Assembly (NCBI GenBank): GCA_907163375.1
Contig: CAJQUW010004437.1
Location: forward strand, 62,001-126,000
Length of the DNA: 64,000 nt
Direction of reading: 5' to 3'
From: Prostheceraeus crozeri
Taxonomy: Eukaryota; Platyhelminthes; Polycladida; Euryleptidae
The position numbers and the translations under genes are program-made. Below the pieces are notes generated by a model. That model was not told the origin of the DNA, searched no databases, and saw nothing but the letters and a program-made list of their open reading frames with translations. Numbering within the stretch: position 1 is the first letter of the stretch; every line of letters begins with the position of its first letter. This document shows positions 33,966-46,858 of this stretch, piece by piece.

Positions 33966-34687
33966 AAATACTATTTCTTCACTTGAATTTGTTATCGCCA
34001 GTTTCTTCATCCGTCTATAGTACTTCATGTAATTCCACATTTCTTCTTTGAATTACAATACATCGACCATTACTTCAGCTACCGATTAAGGGATATAAAA
34101 CATAATACTGCAGTCCGTCAGTCATCAGCAGGTACTCGTCTAGTTGTGTTTCGACCCCTAACCTGAACACTCAAACCCAGACGAGCGGGGTCCCACACAT
34201 AGTGGCTGACAAAATACTGAATAGGTAATGATATGTCTTGAAAGATATGTCACAAAGATAAATCAGACATCATTCAATTGTTGCGTTTCCACATGCAAAC
34301 TGATCATGTCATTAAATTCATCCCATCAATAGCATCCTTTTTGCGATCCGCACATGTAAACAAATCCTGTACATCAATCTTTGCCTTTTCGATTCCCACA
34401 AGTAAACAGATCCTGTTCATCCTCGAATCCCATAAAGATGTAATCGCTGTGTGATAAATATGTAATCCGCCTTTACACAAACTTCGCCTCATACATCAAG
34501 ACTTAACAATGGGAGCTCTCTCATCTCCCGTAAGCCACGCTAAGCGCTCTGTATTCACTCTTCACCGCCCTCCATGAATGAGGAAGAGAAGAGCTTAGAC
34601 AGTAGTCACAGCAACGGTTTATAGTAAAAGAAACAGCGCTGACTGAATCGGAAATGGATTTCCCTAGTGTGAGTGCGGTCGGTGGAA

Positions 34688-34735
34688 GATGGACGATGGA
34701 CGATGGACGATGGACGATGGACGATGGACGATGGA
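34688..34735 (+). repeat. 7-bp minisatellite (GATGGAC)n
   Basis: Six or seven perfect tandem copies of ATGGACG in the subterminal region of the TIR element. They look like an expansion of its subterminal GGAAGATGGA-type motif. Confidence 0.85.
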
Positions 34736-34991
34736 ATGTGGAAGACGGCAGATGAAATCGTCTCATCACGCCATGTGGAAGACGCCTTTTGAAGAATGTG
34801 CAAATATGCGAGTGACATGGAAGATGGAAGACGCCTTATTCTGTGTGACAGCGGCCTTAACCGCATACTTCTAAAGTAAGCTGAAAAAAAGCTCCGAATG
34901 CAAGTCACTAGTCATGAAAACTAGAGGACCTCGAATGTTAGTAAACATCTGGAGCAACATCAGGGGCCCAACATTGTCAATCATCTTTATA

Positions 34992-35269
34992 TTTGGCTTG
35001 TCTAATAAGTTCCCGCAGTGGACACATTTTGCGCGAACGACAAAGTTGTTGAATTTAAGTCATTTTATTCTTAGAAATCCTGATCACTATGCCCTTTCAT
35101 AGCCGAAAACCAGCGGTCTAGCTGATGTCTTTGAAACTTTGCATTTTTCAACTTACTTCACAAAACTCGCGTTAAAGAAGTTGCAAAGACATCAGCTAGA
35201 CCGTTGGTTTGTTTTAGGCTATAGATATATATATATAATGAGATATATTATATATATATATATATATAT

Positions 35270-35311
<42 letters not shown>

Positions 35312-35420
35312 ATTATATAATATATATGATAAGGATTTCTGAGAATAATACTAATTATATTCAATAGCATGTCGCTTGCGTAACATATGCTCAGTGCGGA
35401 AACTTATTAGACAGGCCAAA
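34992..35420. mobile_element. mariner-like MITE with TA target duplication
   Basis: A 429-bp inverted-repeat element. The left end is TTTGGCTTGTCTAATAAGTT and the right end in reverse complement is TTTGGCCTGTCTAATAAGTT, with TA on each side (34990-34991 and 35421-35422). The terminal sequence resembles mariner ends of the TTGGCTGATAAGTCCCCG kind. The repeats extend imperfectly for about 45 bp. Inside is a second stem (about 35,102-35,140 with 35,180-35,215, sharing GTCTAGCTGATGTCTTT) and a long TA tract. It has no coding capacity. Confidence 0.75.
35222..35325. repeat. (TA)n microsatellite
   Basis: Nearly pure TA repeats of about 100 bp inside the mariner-like MITE. Confidence 0.95.
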
Positions 35421-35422
35421 TA

Positions 35423-38400
35423 TTAATTGATACATTGTCGTAATATTCGTGGTTCACGTAGCATTAGAAGTTAATCTGTGTGGCTTAGCATCTCAAGTCC
35501 CTTTTCTATGCTACAACTTTGAAACTCAAAACGTTTAAATCAGTAGGAAGTAGCATTAGGATCGTGCAGTTTACAGTGAGACATCCTAAAACTTAGACAG
35601 GTTTCGCTATATTAAACATTTATAATGTGTTTTGGTCATCCTTTATTTTTAGTTCGGATCTCTAAGTTTTGATATAACTTCATTGTAAGTGCAATCAAAT
35701 AAGCTTTATGAGCTATGTACGGAATATCCACTACTCACAATAGTCGCTGATATGGGGATGTGCACATGCATCCAAAATTTCGTCTCCACATCAACTCTGA
35801 TAAATACATGCCTTTTATTGTGATCAAGTGTTATTATTAAAGTTTTCTATAGAACTATTTCTCTTGTTTTGCGGATAAATCAATTCTTCGATCAATTTAT
35901 GAAATGCAAACGAATTTTCTGAAACACAAATGTTATGTTTCTTCTGGATGAAAATCCTATTTTCTGAAATACAAATACAGTAGTCTGAAGTAGAAATCCT
36001 AACTCCTCATTGAAGTCTTAACTTCTGAACTCTTTCCGAAACGCCATGCAAAAATGTGTAGATTAGCATGCGAGCCAGCACATTTGGATCCCATTCCACA
36101 AATTCCCCATCCTGATATTTGCGTCTTCAAATATAAAAATGTTTATGTGTCATCCAAGATTAGACTGAGTCCTTGCAAAATGAAATTATTACTTATTCGA
36201 TTCAGCAACCTCTATTCTCAACATGTGGAGAATACTTGCACATAGATTGATCGTGAAATCATCAGTATCATTGTAAAAGTTCAGATGCTATAGCTATTTT
36301 TCGGAAAACGACATATTACAAGGTCGGTTGTTCTGCTGATGCATACCTTTGCCCGTGTACATATTGCTTTTGAAATTAACAAACACGCCATCTATTAATT
36401 TAATCCATATTCAATATTTCAAGGAAAAAAACCTTACTCTTGCATCATAGCTTGGCATCATTCGTCATAGTGAAGCCATGAATCAACACCGAGTAGTGAC
36501 CCAATGATCTTCCATTAACAACGCTTTGAATGATTTGTGATCCGAAACAGTATATGATGAGTCTATGGCATTCCTTTTGTTCCTCACGACTGTTTTTTAG
36601 TGACCCAGAATTTAATGAAACCACACGGTCCCTGTGATTAATCAAAAAAATGGACACATTTCCAATTATTGTTTATTGTGTGCAAGCCGACTATCAGAAG
36701 TCGCATCCGGCACGCTAACATCCCGTTTTTAAGTTTTTCATTCTGCCTTTTCATTTGCAATCTGAAAACGTCATTGCTAATTTTGTTTTGCATAACTATG
36801 CGAAGATTTTGCAGAATCTATTTAGCGTCGGCTTCTATTGATGTCCACCATAATTATTTGACACCATTGAATGCACTTGGCATTGAGAGGAAACTAGCTC
36901 ATACGGCAGGCAGTTCTATTTGCGAAACCGCTGATATCCAACTGCCAGCCAATATCAGTCATTATAATTATCATCTATATTACTCTTGACTCATTTTTTG
37001 AGATTATTATATAAATGATAAAATAATGCAGCATATTATTCTGATAATTACTCCTTAGGATTCCATTATTTTCGAATCTTTTCATCTGACCATCCTGAAT
37101 GTGAAGAACTTCTAATCATTATTTACGTTGTGGATCTATTAAGCATTATTGAATAATATGTACATTTAGGACCTGTTTTCGGATATTTTCTCGTCCTCCC
37201 CCCCCCACCAGTGCCGCAGGCACGTCCTCTTTATGAGAGATGGCAATGGGAGCATCTTAGCCACTGGGAAACTGAAGCCGAAGACCCTGATGACTCACAT
37301 GTGACGTCACAAATTGCAAAGTCGCACTTATGCGTACTTGTTGTAACTGTCGTCGCATCAATTATCCATTTCGCAAACCAGGTCCCTGATAAGCCATCTG
37401 GAGCGACCGGTCAGAAACACTGTTATGCAAACAAATCTCTGACAATTGGCTCCATAGAGAATTATCGAATGCCTCCAGTAATGGGGAAAATCCAGTGTAA
37501 GAATGACTCGATTACTCTGAAGTTTTGAATGGCTCAGGTGGTCTCATCCAAACTGAACATAGACTTCGAGTGATGAAACTGACAAGGCAGTGAGAGCCAA
37601 AAAGTGATTTAAGTGCATGTGAATACCACAATTATGTTCACAGATTTTACGCAGATTTTGAGGACAAGAAAAATATACCATGTAGTATTTAGCATGATCT
37701 TTCATTGGTGAGTTGATAAACACTGGAAACATATAGACAAAATGTTTCACTGTTTGTTGTTCTATATATTCCAATCAATAGGAAGATTCGTGTAATTTCA
37801 TTCAGCTGATTCCATATGAAATATGGCTATGCTTGTTTATATGTCGCTTTGTCTTTGATGCAGAATGGAACTCGTTTTAAAGTGAATGTTTAAATTTACT
37901 GGAACATGTCCTAAATTGAATGGGACAGGTAATGTGACTGGTAAAGTCAATTGACCGGTACAGACAAGTACCGTAAAGCACAGTAAAGTGATGTGTTGTA
38001 TCTATGTGATTGATATATCGCATTATTGATAAGAAATATTGTTTGTAAGCATTGGCGTCGCGTGCTCCCTGACCATAGGCCTTCATTCGGCATTGGGATA
38101 CTATTTCTAGACAAAGCACTTTTATGTCACAACATTAATTTTCATAAAAGCTGAATTTTTAATAGCAATTTTCCGAACATTTTTTAAGGTCAAGTGAAAG
38201 TGCACATGAGAAGTGATTGCTCATGTCACTTAACCGCCTTACTCAAGTAGCTGAGATCACTATATCCCCTCTCTGTCCAGACCACATTTTCTCAGAAAAA
38301 AGCAGGCAAGGCCAACAGTTTCTTGAATTTCTCATGGCCGGTCAGCCACTCACATGATTGAAATTTTTATACATTAAAATGTCTTGTGTATTTCTTGTTT

Positions 38401-38940
38401 CTTTCTTTGTGAGTACTTTCAATTTCATATCAGGTGTTGGCCTACCTTGCTTGACGACTGTCATCTTTTCAGTATATTCACTTTGGACGAAAGGCATGGT
38501 TATGATCTCATCTGCAGCACTAAACATAGCGTCACATCAATATCGTAAAAACAAATTATGGAATTCTACCGAATCTGGGTGTTCGAGTCAGATGCATTAC
38601 TCCGCATTCATTGTAGAACGCTCATCATCTGATCGCATTCTTGTCTTAACGTCATCCATCTGCCACTGTTGACGTATTGGCTTCTCTCACATTAAGCGAA
38701 GCCAGGAACAATTGGGTTGCGCTTCCCTTACTATATTTAGGTACCACTCCTCGATCAAAAATTGTGTAGAATTTCATTGCAAAAATTGGAGAAGGCAAAG
38801 CATCATGTCTATCGGGAAAGCCAATATTGGCGCGTGCGCTTACTGCCTCACACGCACACAACTCTCTTTCGCTGTCTGAACATCAGTGCTCCGTCTGAAC
38901 ACACGACTAGCTTGAGTGTCTAATTGTTCGAAGAAAGCAG
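35423..38940. other. Unassigned non-coding sequence
   Basis: No recognisable gene. Short frames are interrupted and show no family motifs. A C-run lies at about 37,199-37,207. Confidence 0.5.
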
Positions 38941-38947
38941 CTGTGAT

Positions 38948-40270
38948 TCAAGCACGTGCTGCAAAACTGTTCACTCTTGAGGTTGAGCGTCTGATTTTGA
39001 GACGGAAGCTATCACGAGAAGCTATCGAATTTAAATGAATGATGACACTTATCATTTTTATAAATGTTCGTAAATAATTTTTGAGGATGCGCCGAAGGCC
39101 TCGCAGGTACGGAGAAGACGCCACTGTTTGTAAGGTTTCCAGTATTAACCCATTCGATCGAAATCGAAAGACTGTCTCAGAATAACAAAACTTGCTTTCA
39201 TTTAAATAAACTGTTTTGATAAATCTCCTTTGGGATTTCTTTTCTATTTGCTTGCAAAGTTCCCACAAGCGTTTCATTTTGTTGTTGGAGCTGTTTAACA
39301 AATGATTGGCATATAAAGAAGTTGTCGGTAGTAACATCAATTCCAGGCTTCAAGTTGCTAACTACAGTAAGCTCTCCGAGAGCAACATGTAATTGATCTG
39401 GCTCTGCACAGCGGAGTGCAAGGATATTCATTCAACACGTAATATGTTGCGAATCTGAGCAGAGCCACAATTTCATCCCAAACTTCCCCGGTTTTGCATG
39501 AAAGCACTGGATGAATCCACGACTTGATCCAAGACTCAGTAACTGATTATCGACGGTGAGACTTTTTTTAGGTCGATATGATTTTCAGCAAAATAAAGCG
39601 ACCCCAAATCGTATAGGAGAAAATCGATCCAGATGACGACGCGTTGTCTTCTGTTATTCTTAATTAACGTCATAACGCAGTAACCCCATGATATTTTATC
39701 ATCGATTCCTGGTAATAGTCTCTTTGAATAAGGCCCGCTCAGTTTCCTCGCTCCAGAAGCTAGACACCGGCTCATTCCGTCCGCTCGTTGCTCTAGGTAG
39801 CTAGGTATATGCCTATGAAAGCTTTCAGTTCGATGATATTCAAGTTGAGGTTACTTTGTTTTGTCCATGAGAAGCAACATCGTTTATGCATTTTACAATT
39901 TCATCAGGATTTCTGGAGTCCAAAAGTCCAATAAATGTGTCACTGATGGTGTCAGATCTTTGCAAAATACATTGTGTGCTCTATGTATTGTCTGGGACCA
40001 CTTCGTCGAATTACGTATTGTGGGGCAGTTCTCGTTGTTCTCGTTGTTCTCGTTGTAGAGATTCCTGCTGCCAATTAGTTTCATCCCTTGACACCAGGTG
40101 ATTTGTTGTTGCAGAAAAGACAGGATTTCAACGTCCATAGGCTCGGACCGGTCAGGTCATCAGCGTCCGAAGTTCCGGCTGTTTCATTGTCGATCGTAGC
40201 TATCTCCTTGTCGTCGGTCGATTCATCATAGTCCATTTCCATATCAGCGTCCGATTGCATTTTATAATCA
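38948..40270 (-). pseudogene. Decayed piggyBac transposase
   Basis: Minus-strand translation contains GIDVTTDNFFICQSFVKQL and NETLVGTLQANRKEIPKEI (39,198-39,431). These match the conserved piggyBac segment around the second catalytic aspartate (VTxDNFxTS ... GTxxxNRKEIP). Upstream on the minus strand, about 40,080-40,260, there is an acidic stretch rich in D/E/S, as in piggyBac N-termini. The pieces are in several frames with many stops, so the gene is long dead. It is a different, older copy from the piggyBac at 47.5-49.6 kb. Its terminal TTAA sites were not identified. Confidence 0.7.
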
Positions 40271-42884
40271 TTATGGTCAGAATTATCAGAATCTTCGTTG
40301 CGTAGTTGTAGTCGTCCAAAAGATTACTCAGGGGTAAATCAACGATTATGCATGGATGAATAATGAAAAAAATAGGTTACACATCCACAGATAATTGACA
40401 TTCGAATATGAATCACTTTGCATTGCATGACTGCACGCGTGTGGAATCAGACAGTTTCTACCAAACGTGTGCAGTTCATCTTCTCCGCTGTAGATCTGTG
40501 TTTTGAAATCATCGAATTGCCCGTTGTGACGTGGAATAAGCTCACTCAAATGCGATTCCAAGCATCACAAACAAAGCAGCCGTTAAGTTGATAGCTATTT
40601 CCAGTTCATTAGTTACCGGTCAATTGACCAGCTTTGTAGTTTTAGTAAACGTCGTCTTGATGACTATGTTACGAACGATACAGATAAAACATTTAAATGT
40701 TGTTATACATATAAACAAGTTGGGAATGTACTATGAAATTTAAATTCAGCATTTTTTTATTTAACAATACAACAGTAAAACCGATCAAACGATCAACTGA
40801 CCGGCTTGGGAGTTCTGGTTTTAACATATATTTCAGTAAAAAGTCGTAATTAATTAACTCTAAGAGAAAAAGCCAGCAAGATGGGCACTTGCAGCTCTTG
40901 ATGAGTCTCCTGGTGAACAAGCTACATCTTAAGAAATGGCATAGTTAGTGCCTTTCCTAAAACTTTTCATCGTCCAATGAACTTCGTGGCTGCCTAGGGA
41001 TTTACAGTTGATGGCAAAAATTGAACAACATTGTTGTATTCTTAACTGCTTTTGAAAGATTGAAATTAATGAGATGACGCGATACTGAGGTCACAGCTTA
41101 TCACCGAAAGACCAAGTGATAGCTCTTTCTTAAAATTATTTGCCTTTATGGACATCTGATCTTTCTTCATAAGATGAAATGTAGCACAAGCTGAAGCATC
41201 AGTTATATTGAAGAACATCAGAAGTGCAACATTAGACGTTTGCGCTACAGTCTCACACTCTCAAATACGCTCAGAGCGCCAGCTGTCAGCGCGCGTAACT
41301 GCAGGATCCTCAAGTAATCACACATGCGATGGAGATGCGTTACACTCACAGCTAATCAGATATTTGTGTCGGTATGTGGCAGTTGGAGAGCATGAGCTTA
41401 GCTCCGAAGTTCGACTTGTCTTCTGTCGCTTCAATCGCCAGTCAATCAGCCAGTGATATTCAATGACATACTTATTCAAGTCATTGATGATATTATGCCT
41501 TTGTCGGTGATTTCATCAATCAGTGGCTATTTCTACACCGTCCAGTTTTCCAAAGGGATTATGCGGATACCAAACTATCGTACAAGCACTTAATGACGGT
41601 GAAATAAAAACTGGGAAAGAACATGAGGAGGCACGCAAAGAACATTTTAGCAGCCCTACATTTGAAACATGTAAGTGATTGACAGGCTATAATATACTAA
41701 CAGACTCTTGCGCTGGCGAGAGCTTCATCGATAGTAAAAGTTCTCCATATTAATCTCAGCTCCTTGACCAAGGCGACCAAGCGTCATCTGAGAAATCAAC
41801 ATCGGATTTTCATTGCCATTTGACGTTTAAAATCTTTGGAAAACATAATAGAATTGACGAGCAATCAGATTAGGATTGTATGCTCATCATGAGGCTGTTC
41901 AGAAAGAAAGGCTACCACATTCAGTTGGACTTAAAATGAATCATAATTCACAAACACTATAGTCAATGTAGGGTAGTTTATGAACTTCAGTGGAACTTTC
42001 ATTTAAATATCAGCTTTTTATTTTTCGTGTTGCTTCATTTTCATTTCCTTCTGTAGTCGTACTTGCCAGTATCATTTGAAAATACATGCACCTGTACAAG
42101 TACGTTTGAAAATTCATTGAAATGAAGATAGTGTCAAATTAATTGTTTGAATACCATGCTGTTCATGCTGTCTGTTGCAGAAATGGGAATCCATTATGGA
42201 GCGAAGGCCAATTGTCAGGGAACGCACTTCGCAACGGGGGGCAAAAATCAGACCTTAAGAGCAAAATTCTATAAGATGATCTTTGATTTTTAATTAATAC
42301 TGAAGTAAACATCATCTGATGAACTTCACAAATATGTAAATGTACGCAAACTACATTTAGACAATTCATGAAGTGAAAGACAATAACTCCAAAAAATCAA
42401 TGATCCATTCATTTTCATCTTCAGATTTGGCAACAAAGACTCGCAATATGAACAATATTTCCTATATATCATCAAAAAAAAAGAGAAAGTGCAGATCTCA
42501 GTTGAAACTGACTGCTATTTTGGATGCAGAATTGGCAATTTGTTAATTGCAAAAGTCAATCGAAGAGAAAACACTTTGAAAAATTGAAATAGCTTCATCT
42601 AAAAGATAACGCTAAACTTCTGCAAACTCCAATCTACTCTTTCATGCTATAAGAGCCAATAACAAGAGAAAAGGATTTGTGAAAATTTGATGAAGAATTC
42701 GCGCCTGTCGATGTACCTACTGTCAATGTGCCCATCATACTCGTAGAGTGATAATTTCTATAACGAATGGTGTATCGCACAGCTATCACACTGGAATTTA
42801 AATCATTTTTTAGTTCTGGACACTACAAACTGTCAGTTGCCAAATGAAATAAATTTCGGTGCGAAACCAACTCATCAAAAAAAG
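40271..42884. other. Unassigned non-coding sequence
   Basis: Nothing recognisable. ACCGGTCAATTGACC at about 40,614 and related motifs at 37,945 and 40,790 might be subterminal repeats of the decayed piggyBac copy. Confidence 0.4.
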
Positions 42885-42955
42885 TAACATTTCCCGACTG
42901 AAGATGGTTTGGCTCTTTGGCAAGGAGACCGTGTTCATCTCGTAGCGACTGCCTG

Positions 42956-45900
42956 CACTGTAAATCGCTGGACACGAAAATTACATACAAACATATGCCA
43001 AATTCACATGCAATTTGAAACTAACATTTGATACGAGATTCTCGTATGTTTACAGAGATCTGGTATGTTTTTCATACGAAAACATGCTTTTTTCGTATAT
43101 GGGACGCAATCTAGTAAACACCACCCTTGACGATTTTTGCTGTTCTGAGATAGAGCCGATCTAAGTAAATTTGGTCAAAATTTGACAATTTTCTTTTATT
43201 TCATTTTCTGATTGTTGGTATCATTCTCCTCCTACTCTGACTGAAATATTGAGCTTGTGCGCAATCTACAAAGGCAAAAGAACAAAGTTTAAAAAAAGCA
43301 CATTTTTGATATTTGACTACTTTTTGCAATTATATTTTTTTGGTGTAAGTGTGTCGTGATATACTTTCACCATTTGCATCTACATTCTTTTTGTGATATG
43401 CTAATTGCCGTTATTTTTCGTGCTACCTAATATTTGGCGTGTGTTTGAATTCAATCTATTCCAGTATGGATTCTCTTGAAGGTGAAGACGTATTATTTGG
43501 TTCGGCTGAAGTTTTAGAAGAATTCATGGAATCTACAGTCGATGCCGCTCCAATTTCTCCAAAAGAAGAATCTGCCGAGTTGGACCAGATCTTACAAGAA
43601 GTAAATCGTAAGCTAAATACGAGAATTTTCTTATGTAATGCGATCATACCAGTGATTAGCTGAAAGTGAAACAAGAGTGGTGTTTAATAGATTTTTCTTA
43701 TTTCTTTACAATACAAATTAAACCCAGCTTAATCATAAAAATTGAACAAAATGCCATCGCAGAACGATTAGAGATGGGGACTTCGCGGTTTCCTCGACTT
43801 GAGAACAGTTTTTTAAATTTTAAACGAAGGGTGGTGTTTAATAGATTTTTGAATGTTGATCATATCAATGTTGAATGATAACATGTACCACTTTGATAAA
43901 TTTTCTCGTCTTCCTTTATCTAATAGATACATTTTTCATTTCAGAGCTTGACGACAATGCTCTTTTTTGGGAGTAATTGAATATCCTAGCTCTCAAGAGC
44001 CAACTTCTCCAACCAATCCTGAATCCGAAATGGATGGTGATAGAGAGGTGATCCAAAGGAAGATGCTCAACGGATGTGGCTGCAAGAACGTTAATCATTT
44101 TGACCCTTTGACTGTTGATGATATATTTACTCTCAGGTTAAATCTGAGATCAATGACATTCAATGATAGAAGTTTATGCATACTAGCCATGTTGCACACC
44201 ATGAAGTCTTTTGCTGTTGGAAAACGAGTTAACACCTATCCAGTCAACGGCATACCAGTTTGTCGCCATGCATGGGCCTTTGCCCACAACACTGATATTT
44301 ACTTGCTGAAGAAATTAACTCAAGAGTTCCCAAAGTTCCCAGAGTTCAAAGCTCGTTCCCAGAGCTCATAGGAATACTTCCAAAATTCCTCAGCGAACAA
44401 CAGGACCCCCGCTAACTACCGATGATGTGTTTTCAGTTGTCAACTTCCTAGACAACATCGCAGCTCGCTTTGGGATTCCTCATCCAGCATCAGAGGTGAT
44501 ATTCATCCAGGCAAATGTCACTCATAAGAAGGTGGCTGTTTTCTATAATGTCAATGCTTTAACGCCAATTTCCTTGTCGAGTTTTTGTCGCATCTGGAGA
44601 GCTTATCGTCCGAATATTAAACGGATGAACCCCCGATCCGATGTTTGTGATGTTTGTGAAGCTTTTAGACAAAAGATAAAAAGCTTGAAAGGAAAATCTA
44701 TTGATGACGAAGACGATTTTGCAATTCATGATGCGGAGATAGATCAAGTGAACGAAGATTTCAAGGCTCATTTGAAAGCAGCTGAAGAATGTAGACCAAT
44801 GCACGAAGAGTGGAGAACGAGGAGTTCAACCCCCGTCTTAACGATCGATTTTGCTCAGAGTGTGCACCTGCCGAATTATGCTAGACAGGTCGGACCTCTA
44901 TTCTACGTTGTACCCTTGCGGGTCAACTTGCTTGGTATACTCCATGAGCAAGGCCCTATTCAACATAACTTTATCATCGATGAAGGATCGACTCCCGGGA
45001 CCGATAATGGCTTCTGTCACAGTGTCAATGTTATTCTCACCTGTCTGAAAAATGTTCTTGACACCAAAATCTCTTTGGAAGACACACTCCGCTTACAAAT
45101 GGATAACTGCGCGGGTCAGAATAAAAATCGCTTCGTTATGTGGTTTCTCGTTGGTTCAACATCGAACACTGAAATCCATTGAAGTTGCTTTCATGCTCAA
45201 GGGGCATACCAGATGCAGAGTCGACTCATACTTTGGAAACATTAAAAAGAGATTAAGAGAAACTGATGTGGCGTCAATAGATGAGCTAGAGTTGTGCATC
45301 TCACGTAGTGTCTCTGCAAATGAATGTACATCTATTGAGTCAGGAACCTGGACTGATTGGCGAACATTCTGCACAGACAACAAATTGGGCAACATTCCGA
45401 ATATTTCCAAGCTTCAACACTTGGTGTTGAAGAAAGAGAACAACGGATTCACTGACATGTCACGAGAAACCTGATGACCATGGTAAAAAAAGTAAACCTT
45501 CGATTACCTGAAGTTTGGTGTCCCCCGAAAGCTGTATCTTCACCAGGTCTCTCATTGCAAAGATTTAACTATTTGATGGCAAAAGCTTTTCCACATTTAC
45601 AAGAGAATGATAAGCCGTGTTTCAGAGAATTTCTGTGCAGCAGGTTGCGGAAATACCAGTGCGTTGAAATTGTAGACAAAATGGTAATTTGAGACTCTTT
45701 TTGCCAAGACGTAAACGTCATAGTTCATGCAGTGTTATGTTTATCACAGCGTTTATGTGCATTGTAATTCAATAAAATGTGATTTTCAGTAATCATTTGA
45801 GAAGTTTTTGTTTTTAACAATAAAGAGTTTTGAAAATTAAGGTGAAAATTAGAATCTAATATGTTTAAAATAACTTTCCAAAGTAAAATTCGTCTTTCAC

Positions 45901-46858
45901 TTTTAAAATCGCTCTCCTGAAAAATTTTGAAAAAAATTGAGTCAGATTTCACATTTTCAGTCGCGTATATCTTCGGTTCTAGATCAAATTTTGACATCCG
46001 GTTTTTTTTCAAATGAGAAAAATGAATCTCAGATTTTCAGAATATATTGAATTATAAAAATCCGAAAAATTTTCGAGAAAGGTGTTTAATAGATTTCGTG
46101 CCATATGATTGGTATGTAGCGATACGAATCATTCTATCTGTGATTGGCTGTTTTACGATGAAATACGAGTTGTTGGTATGTTTTATACGAGACCCTATGC
46201 AAATTCGTCCTGATTTGTATGCCTTTCCTACATGTAGAGCTTTAAGTCATCTGGCTAAGAAATTGTATATATTGCATACTACTTTCAAATAACTTCTGTC
46301 AGTAATATCAGTCATATACATTCCTATGGATGGCGTGGTATTTAGAGTATTTGATCTAGACGCGATTTTCTGTGAAATTAATGCCGTATCTCATTGTTGA
46401 TACTTGTTAATAACATTCACACCATTCATAAGCTCAGTTCCATGAACTAGTGTGATCAACATCTTTACAATAAAAAGATAACTTTCGAGCTGCCATGTTG
46501 ACTTATACGAGCCCCGTATATCTCAAACATAACTATATTTGCTTTCATGAATTATAATGTTTTTTTATTTCGGATTGATAAAATGCTCATTTTCCAACCT
46601 ACACAATGCATAAATGTTGATATTTATGAAATACCTTTTGACTTGTGTGTATTAAAATCGAATTCAGTATTGAAATTTTGACTCGCAAATGTCATCATCT
46701 TACTACTTACAAAACAGTAGTAAGTGCCATGCAACCTTTAAGCGATCTTCATTTATAAAATGCCTTAAATCATACGAAAAGCATACAAATAGATTCAAAA
46801 ATATACTAATTTTGGTATGCAACCTTCGCATGTGATTGGTATCGAGCGATTTACAGTG
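42956..46858 (+). mobile_element. CACTG-ended DNA transposon with DUF7869-like transposase
   Basis: A 3.9-kb element. Termini are CACTGTAAATCGCTGGACAC at the left and CACTGTAAATCGCTCGATAC in reverse complement at the right. TG directly precedes and follows the element. The inverted arm at 53.8 kb supplies the unoccupied site: in reverse complement it reads CGCCTGGGTG, against GCCTG[element]TGGGTG here, so the duplication is the 2-bp TG. Subterminal regions are rich in CATACGAAAA/TCGTATG motifs on both strands. The transposase-like gene runs on the plus strand with at least one probable intron. CAC ends and 2-bp duplication recall the CACTA/Mirage/Chapaev assemblage, but the superfamily is not settled. 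Confidence 0.82.
43466..45692 (+). pseudogene. DUF7869-like transposase of the CACTG element, frame disrupted
   Basis: A probable first exon begins MDSLEGEDVLFG (43,466) and ends near 43,610 at a GTAAGC donor. An acceptor (TTTTTCATTTCAG) lies at 43,945. Then follow NGCGCKN, GIPVCRHAWAFAHNTD, RSDVCDVCEAFRQKI (paired cysteines), LTIDFAQSVHLPNY, GPLFYVVPLRVNLLGI, LQMDNCAGQNKNRFVMWF and FMLKGHTRCRVDSYFG. The DNCaGQNKNr and GHTk..d..FG motifs are those I associate with DUF7869 proteins, probably an RNase H-fold nuclease with D in DFAQ and DNC. Frames change near 43,965 (a T run), near 44,350 (a repeated TTCCCA/GAGTTC stretch) and near 45,150, so this copy is inactive unless introns explain some changes. 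Function as the element's transposase is inferred from its position between the inverted termini. Confidence 0.7.

Larger units (their letters stand above)
32957..34858. mobile_element. TIR element of 1.9 kb, non-autonomous
   Basis: Ends read AAGGCCGGTGTCACACAGAC at the left and AAGGCCGCTGTCACACAGAA in reverse complement at the right. Further inside, both ends repeat CTTCCATCTTCC-type subterminal motifs, such as CATCTTCCATCATCCATC at about 33,085. No transposase frame is visible and no target duplication is evident, so the superfamily is unassigned. The left end of the 2,441 repeat (AAGG...CACACAT) is vaguely similar. Confidence 0.6.

Noticed and set aside
36054-38520. Several 60-105-codon frames as host exons
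   Set aside because: No splice-site support, no protein motif and no codon-use contrast could be seen.
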